Shown here: one piece after another, positions 1-7,540 of the stretch | Layout: each line of letters opens with the position of its first letter | How positions within the stretch are numbered: the stretch's first letter is position 1 | Source of the DNA: Flavobacterium sp. | Lineage (GTDB): Bacteria > Bacteroidota > Bacteroidia > Flavobacteriales > Flavobacteriaceae | Length of the DNA: 8,962 nucleotides | Direction of reading: 5' to 3' | NCBI GenBank assembly: GCA_030151565.1 | Contig: JASLDM010000160.1 | Span: forward strand, 1-8,962 | Position numbers and translations under genes: made by a program | The notes under the pieces: model-generated | What the model was told of the DNA's origin: nothing | Databases searched by the model: none | What the model saw: only the letters and a program-made list of their open reading frames with translations

Positions 1-1230
1 GTAGAATAAGTTTGGATAGCTGTTTTGTATCTTACGCAAGTACTTATAAGCTTTCTGATAGCTTGTAATGCTTTTATATTTTCCCTTTACCCACTTAGCG
101 AGTCGATAATCTAAATGTCGAAACAAACTTCTCAACCGCCAACGACTATGTACGCCAAAATAGCGAATCAATCCCCTACTTTGAGCATTCAGTTGTTGCG
201 CCAAGTTTTGAAGTGTAGTATGGCTCTTACGATGAAAACCCGATTTCCGCCAACCTGCTACGATTCTATTACGTGCTTTTCTACTCATTTCACAATCAAA
301 CCCTAAGAATACACCGCTATTACGCTGACTTTTCTTGCTCATAGGCTTGAACGTATACCCCAAAAAGTCAAAACTCTTGGGATAATCTTTGCGCTTTTGC
401 CTACGATAATCTTGACAATACGTAATCTTAGTTTTCTCTTGACTCAATCGCAATCCACAAGCGTGTAAGCGACTTCTAATAGCTTCTAGCACGGCATGAC
501 TTTCTTGTGGCGTTTTACAATGTACAATCACATCATCGGCATAGCGCACAAAACGCACATTAGGATAGTACTTTTCTAGCCATTTGTCCAATACATAATG
601 CAAGTACAAATTAGCGAGTAATGGACTAATGACACCGCCTTGGGGCGTGCCTTTGCCTACTTTGTGTTCAAGTACGCCATTTCTACTTACTGGACTGGCT
701 AACCATCGTTTGATGTAAAGCATTACCCACTTCTCAGTTACGTGTTTAGACAAAGCTTTTAGTAACAAATCGTGGTCAACTTCATCAAAGAAACTTTTGA
801 TATCCATATCGATTACCCAACTATAATTACGCACATTTGTACGTACTTGTTCGATGGCATCGTGCGCACTTTTGTGTGGACGATAACCATAAGAACTTGG
901 TACAAATACCGCTTCTAATCGTGGTTCGATATAGTTTTTAACGACTTCTTGAGCGATACGATCCGCTATGGTAGGAATACCTAATGTTCTCGTACCGCCA
1001 TTACCTTTTGGGATTTCTACCGCCTTTACGGATTGAGGAAAATAACTACCGCTCGATAATCTATTCCAAAGTTTGTACAGATTCTTAGACAAATCAGCAT
1101 CAAAATCTATGAGTGTTTCTTCATCTACTCCTGCACTGCCTTTGTTAGATTTTACCTTACGATAGGCTTCCCACACCATTTGTTTGGTGATGGGAATACT
1201 GCGTGATGGTGTTTCAAATAAGAGGGTCAT
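1..1230 (-). CDS. ltrA: Group II intron reverse transcriptase/maturase (LtrA-type, class D-like), C-terminus cut off by the window
   Basis: Multifunctional intron-encoded protein that helps the intron RNA fold and splice, and copies it into DNA during retrohoming. The frame is open for 410 codons from ATG at 1230 to position 1, with no stop reached. Reverse transcriptase landmarks in order are: KGSAGVD near residue 45; the RT2 segment with KGNGGTRTLGIP near 80; DMDIKSFFD (catalytic Asp143); GTPQGG at 194-199; YADD at 230-233 (nt 532-543; catalytic Asp232 and Asp233); and FDFLGYTF at 287-294. The maturase (X) domain follows, with RGLIRYF near 350-356. The visible end (PNLFY) is where family members normally read LFxHW just before the C-terminus, so only a few residues are missing. 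No H-N-H endonuclease domain fits in that space, as expected for class D (RmInt1 protein is about 420 aa). A weak AAGG lies just before the start. The frame appears intact, with no frameshift. Confidence 0.95.
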   Translation of the reverse strand, partial: MTLLFETPSRSIPITKQMVWEAYRKVKSNKGSAGVDEETLIDFDADLSKNLYKLWNRLSSGSYFPQSVKAVEIPKGNGGTRTLGIPTIADRIAQEVVKNYIEPRLEAVFVPSSYGYRPHKSAHDAIEQVRTNVRNYSWVIDMDIKSFFDEVDHDLLLKALSKHVTEKWVMLYIKRWLASPVSRNGVLEHKVGKGTPQGGVISPLLANLYLHYVLDKWLEKYYPNVRFVRYADDVIVHCKTPQESHAVLEAIRSRLHACGLRLSQEKTKITYCQDYRRQKRKDYPKSFDFLGYTFKPMSKKSQRNSGVFLGFDCEMSRKARNRIVAGWRKSGFHRKSHTTLQNLAQQLNAQSRGLIRYFGVHSRWRLRSLFRHLDYRLAKWVKGKYKSITSYQKAYKYLRKIQNSYPNLFY

Positions 1231-1782
1231 CCTTGTTCTTTTATTATAATAAAATAGTAGTTCAAGTTGTCCAATCACTTGAAACTATGTATCTGTCGTC
1301 CTTCGCTCCATAGCCATTACAGCTACTTCTACACTACTACAACGACATCCGTCATCCTCATCAGTATCGATACTATAAGCCTTACAGATACTGTCTGCTT
1401 GTGCCGTTCTCTTAGCAACTGATGAGGACTTCCTGAGTTCCGTATAGAAGCCTATATAAAGGTCATGCCCACTCTACCGCGTTTGCCCTGTAACCAATAA
1501 TCAAGCTCCCGTTACAGCTTTTCACTTGTAGCCAATAAATACAAGCTTTTGACAAAATGTAGCCATTCTCTCACAGCCTCAGCATGGGTTCACTTGCGTT
1601 CATCTCCTTTATACGCACCTGACTACTCATGTAGCCTTTTCTTCCTACCGTTTAACACCAGTTTATTACTAAGCCAGCGTCGGGAAGCGGTTTAGTACCT
1701 ACGCTTGAACGTCGATACTGATGGACCTACCATCATCTTCTATACAGCACGGATAAAGCAAGCTTTATCCTTCACAGCACAC
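1231..1782 (-). ncRNA. Group II intron ribozyme, domains I to 5' part of IV
   Basis: This 550-nt non-coding stretch upstream of the maturase is where domains I-III and the start of IV must lie. Visible support includes the GUGYG-like 5' end at 1782, a hairpin at 1751-1770, and the domain I-like motif GAACGCAAGTGAACC (- strand, about 1589-1603). A 10-bp inverted repeat, CCTCATCAGT at 1356-1365 with ACTGATGAGG at 1418-1427, would close one of the downstream domains. No open reading frame of interest lies here. Domain boundaries were not assigned, because exact folding needs a covariance model. Confidence 0.75.
1239..1254 (-). promoter_or_regulatory. Perfect AT palindrome just before the maturase start
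   Basis: TTTTATTATAATAAAA is a perfect 16-nt palindrome ending 8 nt upstream of the maturase ATG. In other group II introns the ribosome binding site region of domain IV forms a hairpin (DIVa) that the maturase binds to repress its own translation. This palindrome is in the right place for such a role, but an all-A/T stem is weak and the function is inferred only from position. Confidence 0.35.
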
Positions 1783-1952
1783 TTTTGCAAAAGAGCGGGT
1801 TAAGGGGTTAATTCAAGGTTAGTGCATTTAATCCGCAAAACCATTTTTTATTTGCTTTTAAAATGTAAATTAGCAAATAGAAAAAATGGTTTTGCTACGT
1901 CTGTGCTAAATTGAAAGTTTCTTCTTTTTAATCCGCTCCTTCGCAAAGCCTC
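1783..1952. repeat. Long imperfect inverted repeat abutting the intron
   Basis: Arm 1 is 1783-1855 and arm 2 is 1873-1952, around a 17-nt AT-rich centre. The inner 21 nt (1835-1855, starting GCAAAACCATTTTTT) pair with 1873-1895 with only a 2-nt bulge. The outer segment TTTGCAAAAGAGCGGGTTAA pairs with its counterpart on the other arm at 17 of 20 positions. The middle of the arms is diverged. No run of T follows, so it is not a simple terminator. Arm 1 stops exactly where the group II intron begins. Apart from these repeats, nothing gene-like is seen between 1783 and 2119. Confidence 0.8.
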
Positions 1953-1957
1953 GAAAC

Positions 1958-1972
1958 GTTACCGCCAATGCT
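1958..1972 (+). repeat. Terminal-repeat-like motif, left copy
   Basis: GTTACCGCCAATGCT. Its inverted partner at 8804-8819 reads GTTACCGCCTAGTGCT on the - strand: nine identical bases, one mismatch, one inserted base, and a shared TGCT. The pair brackets the whole jet operon in inverse orientation. It lies 5 nt outside the long inverted repeat, which it probably extends. Confidence 0.55.
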
Positions 1973-2017
1973 AAAAAGACAACAACAGTAAACAAAATGA
2001 ACGACAGAAATAAAATG

Positions 2018-2090
2018 CCAACCGCACATTCAGGCACATTTGCTTGCCCCAACGCACGGGCGACCGCTTCGCAAGCAAAAGAGCCTGAAT
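2018..2090. repeat. Left flanking hairpin (20-bp arms) preceded by CCAACCGCAC
   Basis: Arms ATTCAGGCACATTTGCTTGC (2028-2047) and 2071-2090 pair at 18 of 20 positions around a 23-nt GC-rich loop. The stem splits into a 9-bp inner helix, a three-base interruption (TCT on the - strand against ACA) and an 8-bp outer helix. The 10-mer CCAACCGCAC (2018-2027) touches the first arm. The right flank has a hairpin of the same design next to the same 10-mer. It sits 29 nt before the jetA start, so it would lie in the 5' leader if transcription begins upstream. Confidence 0.75.
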
Positions 2091-2119
2091 TTTTGCCTAC
2101 GCACAGAGAGTAATTATAT

Positions 2120-3580
2120 ATGGCAGACATTTCTCAAATACTAAACACGCTCAACGCTTCGCCAAGTGTAGAATTATTGCGTTTGCGAAACAGAGAAATG
2201 ATTATTGAATTTCTTGTAAACACATTTATAAATAAGCAAGGTGCAATTTCATCTGAAAATATTCATATACAATTAGCTGATTTTTTAGAAGGACACGAAG
2301 TTGAAAATGACGAAGAAAGTGAAATAAGTCCTTTTGACACATTCGAGATAAAAGCAAAAAAGTATATTCAAAACTGGACAAACAAAGGGTTTCTAACTAA
2401 TTATCCTGATGAGCAAGGCGAAGTTTTTTATGAACTTTCTGCACATTCAAGCAAAACCATTGATTGGCTGGCGAGCTTGAAAAAAGAAGAATTTGTGGGC
2501 ACGGAATCGAAATTTAATAACATTTTCAATCAGCTGAAAGAACTCGTAGAATTCACCAACGAGGATACCGAAAAGCGTATCCAATTATTGGAAGAAAAAA
2601 AATTGGAAATTGAGCAACAAATCCAACGTATAAAGGTTGGAGAAGATGTAAAAGTGTTTGAGGAGTTTGAAATCATTCCACGTTTTAATCAGCTGAATCA
2701 ATCAGCGAAAGAGTTGTTGTCTGATTTCAAAGAGGTTGAGGATAATTTCAAAGAAATAACAAAAGGTATTTATCAAAAACATTCGGACGGAAGTTTGACC
2801 AAGAGCGATATTTTAGCGTTTACTTTTGATGCTCTTGATGAACTAAAAGAAAGTCAGCAAGGAAAAAGTTTTTATGCTTTTTGGTTGTTTATTCTAAATC
2901 CTGATTTGCAAAATAAATGGGAAAGTCTTACCAAAGAATTATATCAAACGTTGGAAGAAAAAGCAATTCCAGTAAACGATTCTTTTCTTAAAGGAATGAA
3001 AAACCATTTGTACAATTCGGGTAGAAAAGTCTATAAAGCCAACGATAAAATGGCTGAAAAATTAAGCCGTATTATTCGTGAAAACGAAAGTTCTAATTCG
3101 GAAGCAACGAAAAAGATTATCCAAGAAATCAAGAAACAACTTGTAGAAATCAGCAAAACAAAGATAAAACCTGAAATTTCATTTGAATTGGAAACCGATA
3201 TTGAAATCAGCATTCCATTTGAACGCAAATTAACTACCGAACAAAGCGAAACCGTCACTTATACGAACAAGCCAATCATTGCAGATGAAGATATTACTTC
3301 GTCTAATCATTTAGGTAAATTGTTTTCTCAATCCAATATTGATAAAGAATTATTGCGGAAGAGGATTAAAGATGTTCTAAAAGAAAAATCTCAAACAACA
3401 CTTTTAGATGTAGTAGAACATTATGGTGGACTGGAAAAGGGTTTGCCCGAATTGTTTGGTTATTTAGGCATTGTAAAAGAATTCAAGCACAGTATCAGTC
3501 CTGAAAAAACACAGAACATCGTGTTTGACATAGAGCATAAAAAGCAAATCAAAATCCCTGAAATAATTTTGACCAAATGA
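2120..3580 (+). CDS. jetA: Wadjet protein JetA (DUF3375), MukF-like kleisin
   Basis: Kleisin subunit that bridges the JetC heads and holds JetB, closing the ring around DNA. The 486 aa length is usual for the family. The N-terminal part (about 1-118) looks like a winged-helix domain, including the segment with WTNKGFL and the wing-like EVFYELSAHS. A long helical region with a predicted coiled coil follows at about 128-172, then a middle helical domain. A C-terminal winged-helix-like domain occupies about 396-480 (LLDVVEHYGGLEKGLPEL). It is the first gene of the operon and overlaps jetB by 4 bp. ATG at 2120 is chosen because the family-like N-terminus begins within the first 20 residues. There is no clear Shine-Dalgarno, which is common in Bacteroidota. 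Identification rests on family resemblance plus gene order. Confidence 0.93.
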   Translation: MADISQILNTLNASPSVELLRLRNREMIIEFLVNTFINKQGAISSENIHIQLADFLEGHEVENDEESEISPFDTFEIKAKKYIQNWTNKGFLTNYPDEQGEVFYELSAHSSKTIDWLASLKKEEFVGTESKFNNIFNQLKELVEFTNEDTEKRIQLLEEKKLEIEQQIQRIKVGEDVKVFEEFEIIPRFNQLNQSAKELLSDFKEVEDNFKEITKGIYQKHSDGSLTKSDILAFTFDALDELKESQQGKSFYAFWLFILNPDLQNKWESLTKELYQTLEEKAIPVNDSFLKGMKNHLYNSGRKVYKANDKMAEKLSRIIRENESSNSEATKKIIQEIKKQLVEISKTKIKPEISFELETDIEISIPFERKLTTEQSETVTYTNKPIIADEDITSSNHLGKLFSQSNIDKELLRKRIKDVLKEKSQTTLLDVVEHYGGLEKGLPELFGYLGIVKEFKHSISPEKTQNIVFDIEHKKQIKIPEIILTK

Positions 3581-4155
3581 GCCATTTAGAAAAAAATACT
3601 ACACCATACAGCAAAGCAATTGTCCGATTGCTGAAATCGACCGTTGAGCGAACCTCAAATGTGTGGGAAGATGTCATCAATTATCAAAACGACATACAAG
3701 AATATATTGGTCAAATTGGTTTGGAGCTTATTGTAAAGAAAGATGATGGATTTGCTTTTGTAAAACAACTGGAAGACAATGAGGGCAATACGCTTGGATT
3801 GGTAACAAGACGACAAATCGGTTTTGAAACATCCATCGTTTTGGTGGTTTTAAGACAAAGTTTGGAAGAATTTGACAGTAATCCAACACAGTTAGCAACT
3901 GAAAAATTTATTACCGATTCGGAAATAAAAGATGAATTAGAATTATTTCTTCAGGAAGGTTACAATAAATTAAAATTTCAAAAAGATCTGGATAGTTACA
4001 TTAAAAGAGTAGCAGAATTAGGCTATTTGAAAGAAGTAGGCAAGAAGGAAAATGAAACAAAATACCAAATACACCGAATCATAAAAGAAAAAATAACGCT
4101 GGATATATTACAGGATTTCAAAACAAAACTGCAAGAATATGTTGAGTCTGTTTAG
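3577..4155 (+). CDS. jetB: Wadjet protein JetB (DUF4194), MukE-like KITE subunit
   Basis: Small winged-helix (KITE) protein that binds the JetA kleisin and helps hold DNA in the SMC complex. It has 192 aa. The N-terminal half carries the DUF4194-like pattern: Trp30 with a following helix, IGLELIVKKDDGFAFVKQ at 47-64, then TRRQIGFETSIVLVVLRQ at 78-93. The C-terminal half (about 110-180) looks like a second winged helix and ends in an acidic and lysine-rich helix. The start overlaps the jetA stop as ATGA. The end overlaps jetC by 17 bp, in a different frame. No catalytic residues are expected. It is short and variable, so the call leans on position between jetA and jetC as well as on sequence. 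Confidence 0.92.
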   Translation: MSHLEKNTTPYSKAIVRLLKSTVERTSNVWEDVINYQNDIQEYIGQIGLELIVKKDDGFAFVKQLEDNEGNTLGLVTRRQIGFETSIVLVVLRQSLEEFDSNPTQLATEKFITDSEIKDELELFLQEGYNKLKFQKDLDSYIKRVAELGYLKEVGKKENETKYQIHRIIKEKITLDILQDFKTKLQEYVESV

Positions 4156-7100
4156 CACCAGTTCCGACAAAGCGGGGTTCAGACTTCAATATATGGAAGT
4201 TTTTAACTGGGGAACTTTTGACAAAAATGTTTTCAGAATAAATCCGCAAGGGAATAACTCGTTATTGACTGGTGCAAATGCATCAGGAAAAAGCACTTAT
4301 ATTGATGCTTTACTGACCTTGATTGTTCCTGCGAAAAAAGATAGATTCTACAATCAATCATCGGGTGTTGAAAAAAAAGGCGACCGAACAGAAGAAACGT
4401 ATGTTTTAGGACATTATGGAAATATTCAAGAAGAAGGAAAAACTTCATCTTCCACGCAAAAATTGCGTACTACGAATGACTATTCTGTGATTTTGGCTCA
4501 TTTTGAAAATACAGACCAAAAACAAATTACATTGTTTCAAGTTCGTTGGTATTCCAACAACGAATTGAGAAGACAATTTGGAATTGCCCACGTTCCACTT
4601 GAAGTAAGTAAAGATTTTGCCGATTTTGATTCCAAAGGTTTGTGGAAAAGAAGATTAGATAAAATTTACAACGCAAATGCGGCTAAAAAGAAAGTTGAAT
4701 TTTTAGATGGACCAACTGCTTATGCAGAAAGAATGGCAAATCTTTTCGGAATGCGTTCTGTGAAAGCATTGAGTTTGTTTAATCAAGTTGTTGGTGTAAA
4801 AGTGTTGGAAGATTTAGACGAATTCATCAGAACAAATATGTTGGAAGAGCAAGATGCAGAAGCCGAATTTATCCAACTTAAAGAAAGTTTTTTGACTTTA
4901 ATGGATGCTAAAACCAACATTGAAAAAGCCAAAGAACAAATCAAACAACTAACACCTATCAACGAAATTGCTATAACACTATCAAGCATTAAAGCAGATT
5001 TATTGCATTTAGAAAATTCAAAAGAAAATGCAGTTTATTGGTTTGCAAAGAAAGGCGTTGAGTTGGGAGAAAAGGAATTAGAAAAATGCAAAGAAGAATT
5101 AGAACGACTGAATGATGATTTAGAGCAATTACGGAGCAAAGAATATAATCTAAAACAAGAAGAAAGAACGATTTCTATTGCCATTGAAAAAGACGAAGTC
5201 GGAAGTAAAATCAAAGATTTAGAAAAGGAAATAAAAAGCCTTCAATCTCAAAAGGACAACAGAAGTAAAAAACTTGATGATTACAACAAGATTGCACAAA
5301 ACATCAAACTAAACACTAATCCAAGCGAAGAAACATTTAATGAAAATAGAGAAAGAGCAAAGTATTCAAAGCAAAACACTCAACAAAAAATAGAAGAAGA
5401 AAATGAGAATCTTCGTGCCTTAAAAAATGAAGAAGACAAACTAAAACAAGACACTGAAGATTTAGTAAAAACAATAAAAACACTTCAAGAAAACAAAAAC
5501 AATATTGTTGGTCGAGTAGCTGAAATTCGAGAAGAACTCATCGAGCATATTGGAGCAAATAAAGAAGAAATTCCTTTTATTGGAGAGCTGATAAAAGTAA
5601 AAGATGATGAACAAAACTGGGAGTCTTCCATTGAAAAAGTATTGCACAATTTTGCGTTGCGTTTGATTGTTCCACCAAAGTATTATTCAGAAGTAAACCA
5701 ATATGTAAATAACCACAATCTCAGAGGAAGAATTCGCTATGATAAATATGAAGAACAAGATTATCTCAAAAATTTTCAAAATAAAAACATCAACGAAAAT
5801 TCTTTAGTTAATAAAATTGACATAAAGCCGAAAACTATTTATGCGGATTGGATAGAAAACTATTTAGAAGCTCAATTCAACTTTACTTGTGTAGATAATA
5901 TTTCAGATTTTGAGCGATATTCTGATATGGCAATTACCCAAAATGGGTTGATAAAATTCAAAAAAGGGAAACACGAAAAAGATGACCGCCCACATATTTC
6001 GAGAAAAGAAAATTATGTTTTAGGTTGGGATAATAAAGAGAAAATTTCTGTTTTAAAGAAAGAGTTATCTAATTTACAAAGTCAGCAAACCGACAATAAG
6101 AAAGCAATTGCAAGTAAAAATGCTGAAATAAAAAACTTAGGAATATTCAGAGATGAATGTCATAATTTATTTTCAAAATTTGACAAATATGATGATATAA
6201 ACTGGCAAGATTATGCCCAAGAAATTCTTGAAAAGGAAAAACTAAAATCAGACTTAGAGAGAACTAATGACCGAGTAAAAAAGTTGCAAGAGCAGTTAGG
6301 TAAAGTACAAATAGACTTAAAAAACCTTTCAGAAATTGACATTAAGAATAAAGACAGAGAAATTTTTCAAACCGAAGAAAAACAAAAGAGTATTGAAAAA
6401 GTAATAAGCGATAACAAAATAATTTTTGAAACCTTTGGAAGTATTGATGTTTCTTCATTTGAAACACAAAATCCTAATTTACAATCTATCGAATATTCAA
6501 ATTTTGAAAGAAGTCGTAAGAATTTCCAAGAAGAAAACCAACGTCAATCATCAGAACTTTATAAAAATAAAAATCAGAAAGAAAGTGAAATAAGAATTAA
6601 AATCAATGCATTCAAACAACCGAACGAAACCATCACGGAAAAATTCAAAGATTGGCGTTCGGATGTAAATGCTTTACCTGATTCTACAAATTTGGATTTA
6701 ATAAGTGAATATCAAATTTTTTTAGAAAAGTTAGAGAAAGATAATCTTCCAAAATTTGAAAAAAAATTCAATGATTATCTGCAAGAAACCATCACCAACA
6801 AAGTTGGCGATTTCAGAATGTTCTTTACGAACTGGTCAGACTCAATCAAAGAAAACATCAGACATTTGAACGAATCTTTAAAAGCAATTGATTTTAAACC
6901 ACAACCTAAAGCAACATATATTCAGCTTGTCGCACCTAATAAAATCAACGAAGAAGTAAAAGAATTTCGAAATCTTCTTGAAAAGGCGATTCCAAATATT
7001 AGAGAAATTGATGCTTCTATTGACGGCCGAAAAAATCATTTTTACAATCATATAGAACCTTTGATTACTAAAATGGATAAAGAAGAATGGCGTAAAAAAG

Positions 7101-7540
7101 TAATGGACGTTCGCTCTTGGTTTAGTTACAAAGCTGAAGAATTTTATAAAGAAACTAATCAAAAAGCCAAGACCTACGAAGCAATGGGACAACTTTCTGG
7201 TGGAGAAAAAGCACAATTGACCTATACGATTTTGGGCTCTGCCATCGCTTATCAATTTGGTTTAACAAAAGAAGGATTGCAAACGAACTCGTTCCGATTT
7301 ATAGCCATTGATGAAGCATTTAAAGCACAAGACGAAGATAAAGCACGATACTTAATTACGCTTTGTAAACAACTTCATTTGCAATTATTGGTGGTTACAC
7401 CAAGTGATAATATTCATATTGTAGAAAACGATATTTCATTCGTTCATTTTGTAGAACGCAAGGAAGAAAGACATTCGTGGTTGTATGATATGCCAATTGA
7501 GCAATTTAAAGAAGAAAAAACGAATTACTTGAAACAATGA
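4139..7540 (+). CDS. jetC: Wadjet protein JetC, MukB-like SMC ATPase
   Basis: The ATP-driven motor of Wadjet: two copies dimerise and extrude DNA loops. It has 1133 aa, normal for JetC. The N-terminal head begins with the family-typical EVFNWGTF, then Walker A GANASGKS (45-52, nt 4271-4294). FGMRSVKALSLFNQVVG near 203 also belongs to the head. Coiled coil 1 covers about 250-465. A hinge-like globular part lies at about 470-630 (WESSIEKVLHNFALRLIVPP). Coiled coil 2 runs from about 635 to 890. The C-terminal head contains VMDVRSWFSY near 990, the ABC signature LSGGE (1019-1023), and Walker B FIAIDEAF with Asp1058 and catalytic Glu1059. The start at 4139 leaves a short tail before the head's first strand. 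ATG at 4193 would begin right at that strand, so 4139 is preferred. The nearest relatives are MukB, MksB and EptC. Confidence 0.97.
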   Translation: MLSLFSTSSDKAGFRLQYMEVFNWGTFDKNVFRINPQGNNSLLTGANASGKSTYIDALLTLIVPAKKDRFYNQSSGVEKKGDRTEETYVLGHYGNIQEEGKTSSSTQKLRTTNDYSVILAHFENTDQKQITLFQVRWYSNNELRRQFGIAHVPLEVSKDFADFDSKGLWKRRLDKIYNANAAKKKVEFLDGPTAYAERMANLFGMRSVKALSLFNQVVGVKVLEDLDEFIRTNMLEEQDAEAEFIQLKESFLTLMDAKTNIEKAKEQIKQLTPINEIAITLSSIKADLLHLENSKENAVYWFAKKGVELGEKELEKCKEELERLNDDLEQLRSKEYNLKQEERTISIAIEKDEVGSKIKDLEKEIKSLQSQKDNRSKKLDDYNKIAQNIKLNTNPSEETFNENRERAKYSKQNTQQKIEEENENLRALKNEEDKLKQDTEDLVKTIKTLQENKNNIVGRVAEIREELIEHIGANKEEIPFIGELIKVKDDEQNWESSIEKVLHNFALRLIVPPKYYSEVNQYVNNHNLRGRIRYDKYEEQDYLKNFQNKNINENSLVNKIDIKPKTIYADWIENYLEAQFNFTCVDNISDFERYSDMAITQNGLIKFKKGKHEKDDRPHISRKENYVLGWDNKEKISVLKKELSNLQSQQTDNKKAIASKNAEIKNLGIFRDECHNLFSKFDKYDDINWQDYAQEILEKEKLKSDLERTNDRVKKLQEQLGKVQIDLKNLSEIDIKNKDREIFQTEEKQKSIEKVISDNKIIFETFGSIDVSSFETQNPNLQSIEYSNFERSRKNFQEENQRQSSELYKNKNQKESEIRIKINAFKQPNETITEKFKDWRSDVNALPDSTNLDLISEYQIFLEKLEKDNLPKFEKKFNDYLQETITNKVGDFRMFFTNWSDSIKENIRHLNESLKAIDFKPQPKATYIQLVAPNKINEEVKEFRNLLEKAIPNIREIDASIDGRKNHFYNHIEPLITKMDKEEWRKKVMDVRSWFSYKAEEFYKETNQKAKTYEAMGQLSGGEKAQLTYTILGSAIAYQFGLTKEGLQTNSFRFIAIDEAFKAQDEDKARYLITLCKQLHLQLLVVTPSDNIHIVENDISFVHFVERKEERHSWLYDMPIEQFKEEKTNYLKQ

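Larger units (their letters stand above)
1..1782 (-). mobile_element. Group II intron, 5' portion (class D-like), truncated by window edge
   Basis: A retroelement that splices from RNA and inserts into DNA through its ribozyme and the encoded reverse transcriptase/maturase. Reading the - strand, the likely 5' end is GTGTG at 1782-1778, a fit to the group II GUGYG start. It is followed by a perfect 9-bp hairpin (GGATAAAGC/GCTTTATCC, 1751-1770), the rest of the ribozyme, and the maturase ORF from 1230 to beyond the left edge. Domains V and VI of this copy are not in the window. The maturase sequence resembles RmInt1-type class D proteins. The intron lies antisense to the jet operon. The 5' boundary is supported independently because the sequence from 1783 outward matches an inverted repeat arm that stops matching at the intron. 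Confidence 0.85.

Noticed and set aside
115..306. A 63-codon + strand ORF at the left edge
   Set aside because: It is the reverse-strand shadow of the maturase gene, which has full reverse transcriptase motifs on the - strand.
2018..2090. Left hairpin as a classical integron attC site
   Set aside because: No RYYYAAC and GTTRRRY core pair in inverted arrangement encloses the stem, and no integron integrase lies in the window. Only the split-stem architecture is reminiscent.
2086..2120. A Bacteroidota promoter (TTTG ... TAnnTTTG) for jetA
   Set aside because: A TTTG lies near 2093, but the downstream TAATTATA does not fit the -7 box well and would sit on the start codon. No better pair was found.
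1906..2130. A 74-codon - strand ORF with a hydrophobic, membrane-helix-like stretch and a basic C-terminus
   Set aside because: It runs through the inverted-repeat arm, the terminal-like motif and the whole left hairpin, and overlaps the jetA start. Its composition follows the repeats. No start signal or recognised family supports it. It would be worth revisiting only if conserved as protein in other copies of the repeat.
6878..7255. A 125-codon - strand ORF rich in Phe
   Set aside because: It lies wholly inside jetC opposite its conserved C-terminal head. Phe-rich shadows are expected opposite Lys/Glu-rich AT-rich genes.
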